From Ascoidea rubescens DSM 1968 (lineage: Eukaryota; Ascomycota; Saccharomycetes; Ascoideales; Ascoideaceae), in the NCBI RefSeq assembly GCF_001661345.1, contig NW_017962920.1, forward strand, positions 248,001-312,000: a DNA stretch of 64,000 bases, read 5' to 3'. Within the stretch, counting starts at the first letter, position 1. Every line of letters begins with the position of its first letter. Under the pieces are notes generated by a model. It worked only from the letters and a program-made list of their open reading frames with translations, had not been told where the DNA came from and did not search any database. The position numbers and the translations under genes were made by a program. Shown here piece by piece: positions 48,384 to 57,000 of this stretch.

Positions 48384-50530
48384 TTAAAAAACTGTTCGGA
48401 CATTAGCTGGAATCTCAAAATTCATCAACTCAGTTAATAGGTTATGATCCAATTCAATAACTTTTAACCTGGAAAGATTTGTAGCATTTTTAATAGAAAA
48501 TATTTCAATTATATTATATGAAAAATTAAAATATTTAACATTATTTGGAATATAAATGTTTTCTAAATCTTTAATTTCATTTCCAGAAAATCTAATGTTT
48601 CTTAATTTTTTGAAATGGTTTCTATTTTCAACAGAAAATAATGCTTCTTTAACTTCTTTGATTAAATTGTTGCTCAAATCAAGACTGACGAGATTTACTA
48701 ACTTGTTTATTTCTCCTAAGTCGACAAGTTTATTATGATTTAAGGATAATTGTTCAAGACTTTGTAATTCAATTATTGGATCAAGGTTTTGAATTATATT
48801 ATGATTTCCTTCTAAATAAACCAATTTGTTTAATCTTGATAAACTATCAATGTTTTCAATAAAATTTCTAGAAAATGATAGCCTTCTCAATTTTTTTAAT
48901 TGGGCCATAAAGTCAATATTTTCAATTCTATTCTTACTTATGTTTAGATCAGTTAAATTAATTAGGTTTCTTAAAAAAGAGACATCGTTAAGGAAATTCC
49001 TACTTAAATTTAAACGCTTCAATAAAATTAGTTCGGCTAAGGGTTTAATAATAGTAAAACTTGAATTTCCAGTAATATGGAAATCTTGACTTAATTGAAT
49101 TGCATCGTCGTTATTTTGTTGTAGTTGTAGTTGTCGTTATAGTTGTCGTGGTAATTATTGTCGTAATTATTGTAGTAGTTGTTGTAAGTGTTGTTGTAAT
49201 TGTGCTCGTAGTGCTTGTTGTTCACCACCAACTTGATTTTGATTTTGATTTCGAGTATCTTCATTTAAACAATCAAGAAATGTAACTGAATCATCAAACT
49301 TTAAAGCAGTTACATTTTGATTATTCAAATTTACATAAACAATGATTAAATTTTGATTATTTGACAAATCCAAACCTGTTAAATTAGTTATTCTCGATAA
49401 AGATGATATATCTTCAATTTTATTATCTGAAAAGTTTAATGTTCTTAAACTAGCTAGATCAGGTAGCGTTCCAATGTCCAGAATACTGTTTCTAGACCAA
49501 TCCAATTCAATAAACTCTGCTGTATTTGTTAAATTTTGAATGTTCTCAAAACTAAGGGCTTGAAATCTTACTGTTTTCACCCTAAGAGAGGGAGAAAAGG
49601 AGTGTATATCTATTTTTGGATTGATAGATGAAAAATCAATTGAAAATTTCAGAATTGAATTTAATTCTGTAAAAAATATATCATCGTCAATTGGAAATTG
49701 ATTTAGATGATGAACATCACCTGTAAGTTCTGTAAGAACACTCCCAGTGTATTCTTCTCTGTGAAAAAATATACCAGTATACTGCGATCTTTGATCTTCA
49801 AAGAATAAAGAACTGAGATCAAATGGCTCAAACTTCAATAAAAATCGTGCACCATTTGTTGAGTATTTGATATTTCTATTTTCGGTTAATTGATTTAAAA
49901 ACCAAAAATGATTGGAAACATCAATTGAAAAATCATCCAAATAAATATTCGTCTTATTCAAAGAATTTGAGTTAAAAAGTATTAATAGTTTTGTAAATTT
50001 GTTCCAAATTTTATATTTAGAGTTAAAATTTTCAATATTGTTTGATGATTCATTAATACATTCAAAAGGTATATTTCTACTACCATAAATAATAAGATTG
50101 ATTTTTTGTAATTTTGTTTTTTTTTTAGAAAATCAACCAATTGAGAATAAGAACTCGAGCCAAATTTAGAAAAATCTATTGATAATCTAAGATTTTGAAT
50201 CAATCTTGTATGTTCACTGTTAAGTTTTATGAAGTCAAAGAGCCTAAAATACAAACAATCTTCTGATATATCCAAAGTTTTGTTATCAAACCAATCAAAA
50301 ATAAAAATATCATGAAAACCATGATTATTATTGTTATTAAAAACACTTGTATTATTTTCAAAAGGGTAATATTCATCGTCTTTAGCAACATGTACAAAAA
50401 CAGAATTATATAACTTCAAAGCAGCAAAATATTCCACTCCACGAAGGTTTGATAGTGTGAATGGCAAAAGATTCTTGTTTGAAACATTTAAAAATATTTT
50501 TTCAACTAATTCTCGAGGAAGCAAATCCAT
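48384..50530 (-). pseudogene. F-box / LRR gene with a frameshift and clustered in-frame stops
   Basis: The N-terminal F-box is MDLLPRELVEKIFLNVSNKNLLPFTLSN. The frame shifts at a poly-A run in the coding strand (complement of about 50118-50127) and then continues as NLIIYGSRNIPFECINESS through to the LRR part (LIELDWSRNSILDIGTLPDLASLRTLNFSDNKIEDI). Three in-frame TAA codons (complement of 49167-49169, 49155-49157 and 49137-49139) lie in a Gln/Leu-rich linker, after which the same frame continues open for over 200 codons of regular LRRs (LKRLNLSRNFLNDVSFLRNLINLTDLNISKNRIENIDF). Read one base over, the linker is a stop-free Asn/Tyr run, so two offsetting indels are an alternative. Without the breaks the protein would be about 715 residues, F-box plus LRR. 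Confidence 0.75.
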
Positions 50531-52073
50531 TTTTTAGTATTTAGTGATTTGTATATCTGTGTTTATTGTTGTGAAAATTGAATATATTATATTGAGAGGT
50601 GAGTATATCATAGGTATAGTTTCGATTGTGAGTATATATATGGATGTGAATATTAATATCAATATGGATAACCACTGCATTATTTATATGGAAGAATATG
50701 AAAGAGAATATGAAAGAAAATATGAATCAATTATTTCGTTATTCACATTTTTAACTAGAAGCGTTTATTGAAATTCGAGTTGCAAATATTTTGTTGGCTT
50801 CATTACAATCTCCATCAATATAAACACACCAGTGCAGTTTCCATATTAGTTATTGATACTTTTCGAAATGAATCATTTAAATTCTGGTTCTTGAAAGATA
50901 ATTCCAAATATATCAAATGCAGTGTATCTGCAGTTGTATGCAATGACATGCAGTTTGAGGTTGTGAATTTATCTCAACAAAAAAGAATATGGAACAATAT
51001 CAAACAATGTGGTTTAGAAGTTTTATTGTTTTGTGAAATGAAGTGAGATACGAATGTTAAAACAAGAATCATTTGAAAGGAAATCTGTCTGACATTGGTG
51101 ATTTTCTGAAAATACACTTCTCAAAACCAATGATCTAAAGTTCGTTTGAAGACCAACCATATTCAGGTCAACATGAATAAAACTAACGTATAGTTTTACG
51201 TTTTTTGTTTTTTATTAAATAATGTTGTATAATTGAATATAAGCCAAAAACCTGATTTATTTGACATCTGTTGAACTCCTTTTGATTTAACTATAAATGC
51301 AGTACAATTTAGTGTTTTTATGGTCAATCGTTTGCCTTCTTTTCTTTATATACACTTTAAGTTAATTTTCGGTGGTTGAAAGATGTCATTAATAGTTCCA
51401 TTATTATCCCGTAAATAGTTTTTCTAAAAAACAACTTTTCTTTGAAGGAAAATTCAAAAAAAAGGATTAGTTCACGTTTCTGGGAATTGAGACAATTAAA
51501 CATCTAGTAGCTGGCACAAATTGCAAGTGGTGGATTAGGATAGCAAGAGTAGAACTTCACCACTAGCATTAAAACATCAATTAATGCGAAAAAACTATCA
51601 TCACTGGATGAAAATACTGATTTAGTTGGCAAATAGAATAGAGTAAAATACAAAACAAATGTAAAGTATCAAATCTCTCCAATCACTTGATAAAAAAATT
51701 TCTTTAGTGTGAAAGCATTTTAAACGTTAATGTGCATGAAACTGCATACAACTGCATACAACTACAATCTGATTTACCACATTTATGGGACATGCGTCTA
51801 TTGGACAATTGGTTTCATCTATTTGCCTCTTCTGCTTCTTCTGCTTCTTCTGCTTCTTTTCATTTTATTTTTCTGTTGGGAAATGACGTTGAGCATATAA
51901 ACAACAACATCTGTAAATTATCTGATAATGACAATAACAAAACAGAAAAAACCGTGAGCGATTTAAGCATGAAATTACAGGTCTAAGGTTGGAAAGTTTT
52001 GCAACTTTTCTAACTTGAAGCTTTTCCAATTATCCAACTTTTATTTTATTAATAGGGGAATTTTAAGTAGATA
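50531..52073. other. Gene-poor stretch upstream of BOR1
   Basis: 1.54 kb without a supportable gene. The start holds the upstream region of the broken F-box gene with repeated ATGTGAATATTAATATCAATATGGAT and GAATATGAAAGA units (50640-50730). An open frame at 50768-51046 begins with a non-ATG codon. Short protein-like stretches near 51490-51570 may be decayed coding DNA. A (TTCTTCTGC)n repeat lies at 51827-51857, and the end is the BOR1 promoter. Confidence 0.4.
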
Positions 52074-53648
52074 ATGAAAATTAAAAGGTTGAAGATTGGG
52101 CATGGGATCTATAAAGATGTCAAAGGTCGATTGCCGATATATTTAACAGATTGGGTAGATGGAATGAATTATCGAGTTATTCCATCAACAATTTTTTTAT
52201 ATTTCATTAATTTGTTGCCAGCAATTGCTTTTGCGCAAGATTTATTTGACAAAACTGACAATACGTATGGTTTGAATGAGATTTTATTGTCGAATGCCAT
52301 TGGAGGTATTGCTTTCGGAATATTTGCTGGCCAACCATTGGTGATTGTTGGGGTTACAGGACCAATAGCTATATTCAATATAACCGTTTATGATTTGGTG
52401 AAAAATAAAAAGGACTGTGCCTATTTTTCATTCATTGGATGGACTTATATTTGGGGTATGATTATACATTTTATAATTGCGATACTTGATGGAGTTAGGT
52501 TTATTAGATATATTACATCATATTCTTGTGATACGTTTGGTTTGTTTATCAATTGTATTTATATTCAAAAGGGGATCGAGATTTTAATAGAACAGTTTGA
52601 AGTCAACGGCTTCGACGTTAAAGAAGAGAATTATTTGGCTAATGGGTTTTTGTCGATAGTTGTTTCTTTATTAATGGTGATAATAGGGGTTTCCATCAAC
52701 TTAATTGGGAACTATAGCAATTATTTCAGTCCCAAGATCCGAAAATTATTAGTCGATTACGGCACACCATTCTGTGTTATATTTTTAAGTGGATTTAACC
52801 ATTTTGGCGGACATTTGAAAGAAGTTGAATTGCAAAGGTTGAATACTTCAAGAAGCTTTTCACCTAGTGATAATATACTAAGAAATGGATGGATAATTAA
52901 ATTTTGGGAAGATATATCGGTGTCAAATATATTTCTTGCCATACCCTTTGGAATATTGTTGACTTTCTTATTTTATTTTGATCACAACGTCTCCTCATTG
53001 ATGTGTCAAGGGATCCAGTACCCATTGAAAAAGCCATCTTCATTCCACTGGGATTTCTTTGTGCTAGGAATCACTACAGGATTGTCGGCACTATTGGGGA
53101 TTCCTGCGCCCAACGGGCTTCTTCCCCAGGCTCCTCTTCACACAGAGTCGTTGTGTGTTGGAGAACAGGACGAAGACGGGAAGATGCTTATCACAGAAGT
53201 CGTCGAACAGCGCGTGACGAACACAGCTCAGGGCCTATTGACGTTGGCGACAATAAGCAACCCGCTTCTCGTGGTGTTGGGGCTGGTGCCCCAGGCAGTG
53301 TTGGCCGGATTGTTCTTAATCATGGGCTTGCTTGGGGTCGGAACAAACGAGGTCGGCAGACGCATCAAGTACTGCGTGCTTGAAAAGAGATTCCGGCCAC
53401 CAGACAGCGTGTTCACCAAGCTTTCATCGCTCAAGTGGTTGCACGTGTTTATTGGGTTGGAGTTGCTTGCGTTCGCCGCAGAGTTTGGCATAACCCAGAC
53501 GAAGGGTGCAATTGCGTTTCCAGGGGTGCTCTGCGTGTTTGTACTTGTTCCGTACTGTGCACGATGGGTGTTTCCGCCGCACGATCTCCGGTTATTGGAC
53601 GGCAAAGCAGTCAACCGGTTCATACTCCAAAATCTCAGTTCGGTGTAG
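52074..53648 (+). CDS. BOR1: Borate efflux transporter Bor1 (SLC4-like)
   Basis: A 524-residue membrane protein with the SLC4/Bor1 plan. Conserved segments are YLTDWVDGMNYRVIPSTIFLYF, LPAIAFAQDLFDKTDN.YGLNE, GGIAFGIFAGQPLVIVGVTGPIAIFN (the first half of the core transport site), CDTFGLFINCIYIQKGIEIL, FYFDHNVSSLMCQ, WDFFVLGITTGLSALLGIPAPNGLLPQAPLHTESL (second half site) and QAVLAGLFLIMG. The end DLRLLDGKAVNRF fits. Family knowledge: yeast Bor1 exports boron at the plasma membrane and affects vacuolar protein sorting. S. cerevisiae Bor1 has 576 residues; the shortfall is at the N-terminus. The first 900 bp are AT-rich, while the last 650 bp are sharply GC-rich, an odd change inside one gene. 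Confidence 0.93.
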   Translation: MKIKRLKIGHGIYKDVKGRLPIYLTDWVDGMNYRVIPSTIFLYFINLLPAIAFAQDLFDKTDNTYGLNEILLSNAIGGIAFGIFAGQPLVIVGVTGPIAIFNITVYDLVKNKKDCAYFSFIGWTYIWGMIIHFIIAILDGVRFIRYITSYSCDTFGLFINCIYIQKGIEILIEQFEVNGFDVKEENYLANGFLSIVVSLLMVIIGVSINLIGNYSNYFSPKIRKLLVDYGTPFCVIFLSGFNHFGGHLKEVELQRLNTSRSFSPSDNILRNGWIIKFWEDISVSNIFLAIPFGILLTFLFYFDHNVSSLMCQGIQYPLKKPSSFHWDFFVLGITTGLSALLGIPAPNGLLPQAPLHTESLCVGEQDEDGKMLITEVVEQRVTNTAQGLLTLATISNPLLVVLGLVPQAVLAGLFLIMGLLGVGTNEVGRRIKYCVLEKRFRPPDSVFTKLSSLKWLHVFIGLELLAFAAEFGITQTKGAIAFPGVLCVFVLVPYCARWVFPPHDLRLLDGKAVNRFILQNLSSV

Positions 53649-53730
53649 TTAGAAATTTAATGGGAACATGTTGTGACCTTCGATAACCGATTTCCGGCCG
53701 TTCGTTACGAGTTAATACACTTTCAAGCAT

Positions 53731-53922
53731 TCATTCTAGTCGTTTAAATCCGGATGCAATATTCGATTCAATTAACTCAACTCTCTGATTTAATTCATTG
53801 ATTTTGGAAGCCATTGGTGAAGTATCAAGTTCCCTTTCGTTATCACTATCAGNGTTCTTGACTTGGATGCTGTCAGGTTGACAGTCGTCGAAGGAAGGAT
53901 AGAGATTTCTTCTAGTGCTCAT
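53731..53922 (-). CDS. Small coiled-coil hypothetical protein
   Basis: A 63-residue frame with an ATG start (MSTRRNLYPSFDD) and a C-terminal amphipathic helix (SKINELNQRVELIESNIASGFKRLE) before a TGA stop. The base at 53853 is an N, so one residue is unknown. The acidic middle and coiled coil look like a small complex subunit, but I cannot name it, and it could be an exon of a longer gene. It lies tail to tail with BOR1. Confidence 0.4.
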   Translation of the reverse strand: MSTRRNLYPSFDDCQPDSIQVKNXDSDNERELDTSPMASKINELNQRVELIESNIASGFKRLE

Positions 53923-54392
53923 GACTTAGTAGACTTCTCTTTCCTTTTCCTCTTGGTTTATTTTATTTCTATCTAGCTATTTAGTGATCATATTTATATT
54001 ATTTGGATTGCAATCTTCATCAACGTATTTGTGAATTAAATGTTTTTTGTGGAAACACAATTTTCGTTTCATAAGTGGTTAAGTCTTGTGTATTTGGTTT
54101 GGGCAACGGACTATAGTGGCTACGAACGTCCGAGCTTGGATTGGGTTTTCCGACCACACCTCGTGCAACAGTATACTGACGTAATCCTGATGAAAAAGAC
54201 TTCGCGTCTGCATGCATCAGCACTATTGGCGAATTTTGTTCGGGAGCTGCACGGATGAAACCGATTCAAACAGTTCAGTGCGTGCTTGTGGTTTCTAGCC
54301 GATAAATGTTCGTAATTTTTCGGCGAAACTGTTTCTGATCCAAACAAAATCAAAACTCTTCTTGCTCTTTTTTTTGGCTTTTGAGAAAAGCG
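53923..54392. other. Intergenic with GC-rich segment
   Basis: 470 bp upstream of a decayed protease gene; 54120-54310 is CG-rich compared with its surroundings. The overlapping open frames on both strands show no coding features. Confidence 0.4.
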
Positions 54393-56454
54393 ATGAAGAA
54401 CCCTTACCTGCTCCTCTTCTTTCTAGCTGGTTAGTGCTGAGCGAAATACCAATTTGCTCACAAATTTAAATTCAACATAATAAAATCCAAAAAGTCTAGA
54501 GGTTTCTTTTGGCAGCTTGAGATTTCCACAGTATTACCAGTATATCATTGGAACTCCTCCACAAAATTTGAATGTTTCATTAGATTTTGATTCAAATAAT
54601 CTTTGGGTCATTTCAAGGTTGAATCCATACTGCTACTACAATTATTATCATACTTTTTTCTATTACAACAACTTTTCATATCCTAGTGGTAGTACAATTG
54701 TCAATTATTGTTCAAGGTATGGTGTATATCAAGAATATAATTCATCTACATCCAGATTTCTTGATGATGATGATGATGATGATGATGATCCAATTTCGTC
54801 AATCAACTCTTCATTCAGCTTGAATTCTTCTGATTTAACTGTGACAATTGGTTTATGGGGAGTGGGTATCTTGCACCTTTCCGAGAGCATCAATTTGAAG
54901 AATTTTGAATTTGGACTAGCATTGTCAATCAATAGTCCTATTGGGAGTCTCGGTATAATATCGTTTGATATCACAGATCAAACTTCAAATTTATAAAAAA
55001 AAGACAGTCTAATCGACATGTTGATTGAGCAGAAGTTGCTTGAGAGAAAAGTATTAGCCGAGTACTTCAGATACGATACACCCTAAACCTTTAGTTACAA
55101 AAGAAGTCTTTTATTTGGGGGGCATCAATCATACAAAGTATGAAGGCACTTTGACAACTATGCCAATGATCAACAGATATGACCAAAATCTCAACCCAGA
55201 CATACAACATTTAAATGTCACATTACCATCGTTTTCAATCAAGTTATCTATTAATTCTTTGTAAAAGTATTACAGCAGTTTGAATTCACAAAGTGTGTTT
55301 AATTTTCTAATTTCTCAATTAGATACAACACAAGCAAAATCTTTCACTGATTCCATCAATGATTATGGATCTGAAGCAACCATAACATTTACTGATAGAT
55401 TATATCCACTATCATTCACTCATAATGGATCAAAATCATATTTCCCACCAGATATTTATAATGCATTCTTGAACACGATCACTCCTTTGGATTCTGATTT
55501 AATACACACATATGATAACTATACAAGCATCTATAATATATTATTCAATTTAGAATGTTATTTATCATTTAATCTTTCCGGTTTCTTAGTCAATATACCA
55601 ATTAGCAAAATAACTACTAATTTTTTACAATGTTAATTTTTATTATGAGATGAATGATGTGTAATATGAAGAGCAAAAATGTGTGTTATGATAATTTTGA
55701 TTTTCGGAAGAATCCTCATGGTGACTTTTTTATATTGGGTAATTTTTTTTTTAATGAATATTATGCTGTTTACGATTATGATGAGTACACCGTATTACTT
55801 GCTTCAACAGTTAATTCAACAAGCAATTGGTTCCTAACTGATGAAGAAATGTCTGATTACGTTGCAAATTATCAGGAATACTTGGATGATGGGCAGATTG
55901 ATTACAATAATGTTGAAGTAGTGTCAAAGAACCAGCAAATATTTCAAGCAACAAAGGCCAAATACTATTCAAATTCATATTTTGAATATGTCACCTCATA
56001 CATCAACGACACAACGTATCCTGTGACCCAAACATACACATACCACAATTACACCCTATACTCGTCATACACCTTAAAGACGTTTTTGTGATCCACTGCA
56101 GTTGGAACATACGACCACTACACAACAACATCAAGTGGTAATGGGCCATGGACAACAACAGTAACAGCAACCATTACTGAATGCAGTGAGGCAGTAGTTT
56201 CGTTCAATGAAAACATCAAAAGTTTGGGATTCACAAAGGCATTCACCACAACATCACATCACAATGGAACCAGCCTTGAGTTTATTGGAACTCGAAATGG
56301 AAACAGTCCAGAGCCCAGTGGAAATCAAAATAGTCTATTCAAAATTACGGTAAATCAAAACAGTGGATTCGGAATTACGGCAATGGATTTTCCAACACTA
56401 TATATTCTGACTGCCATTTGCATTTTGGTTCTGTTGATGATATGGCTGAAATGA
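54393..56454 (+). pseudogene. Decayed yapsin-type GPI-anchored aspartyl protease
   Basis: Remnants of one gene in order: a signal-peptide start (MKNPYLLLFFLA, then stop); no propeptide; the first lobe (YIIGTPPQNLNVSLDFDSNNLWV, where DTGSSDLW has become DFDSNNLW); an Asp run; the family block GINHTKYEGTLTTMPMIN; the second lobe, where the DSGT catalytic site is replaced by HNGS (SFTHNGSKSYFPPDIYNAFL); the final LGNFFFNEYYAVYDYDEYTVLLA; and a Ser/Thr tail with a hydrophobic GPI-like end (YILTAICILVLLMIWLK). Stops lie at 54994-54996, 55262-55264, 55634-55636 and 56089-56091, and a one-base shift sits in a run of six G (55117-55122). Family knowledge: yapsins cut after basic residues at the cell surface. 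With both catalytic sites altered, it is clearly inactive. Confidence 0.85.
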
Positions 56455-57000
56455 GGAAAATGGGGCCATTATTGTTATATCTTATTACTTTTTCAATTTT
56501 TTGATAAAAATTGTTGTGATTGGATTTGTGTTTATAATTGATCTAAGTTTATCTGTTTTCTTTGTTTTGTTAGGCATTTAATGATCTATTTACTAAGCAG
56601 GTAGTCATTTTTATGTTTAATATCAATGGTTCGATCAAAACTTTTTTAGTGTTGGTTGATAATAATGCTTATGGTCTGTATTGAAATATTTATCGTATAT
56701 ACAGTTGGTAATTCATTAAGTAACTTAGAGATAGAGAATCAGCTTTAAGATTGTAAACAAAACACTAAATTGTGCCTTATTAAATAGTTTTTATCTTCTT
56801 GTGTTGAAAGGTTTCAGAAGCTCCTCAATAATCCAAGCATAAATAATAAACATAAGTAATAGAAATAGCGACTATAAGTGTTGTTGTGCGCTAATACATA
56901 CAAAATCGATGTCAAATTTCAATTCAATAAAACACCTTCTCTACTTTTACTTCTGTCTAACACAACTTGCTCTGGCATTGACACCTGTTCTGTGATATTG
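56455..57000. other. Convergent intergenic, no gene
   Basis: 546 bp of AT-rich DNA between the decayed yapsin gene and the TGL4/5 stop codon. No feature was recognised. Confidence 0.45.

Noticed and set aside
49137-49169. Reassignment of TAA to glutamine (altered genetic code), because three TAA codons sit where CAA would fit
   Set aside because: TAA ends many genes in this window at their expected length (for example UTP18, BNA6 and RFA3), so TAA is a normal stop here.
53228-53686. Long antisense and alternative-frame open stretches in BOR1
   Set aside because: They arise from the GC-rich composition; only the BOR1 frame gives a transporter family match.
54393-54516. A real intron between the yapsin signal peptide and the first lobe
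   Set aside because: No convincing branch site was found, and the propeptide is absent anyway; later stops and lost catalytic motifs show decay.
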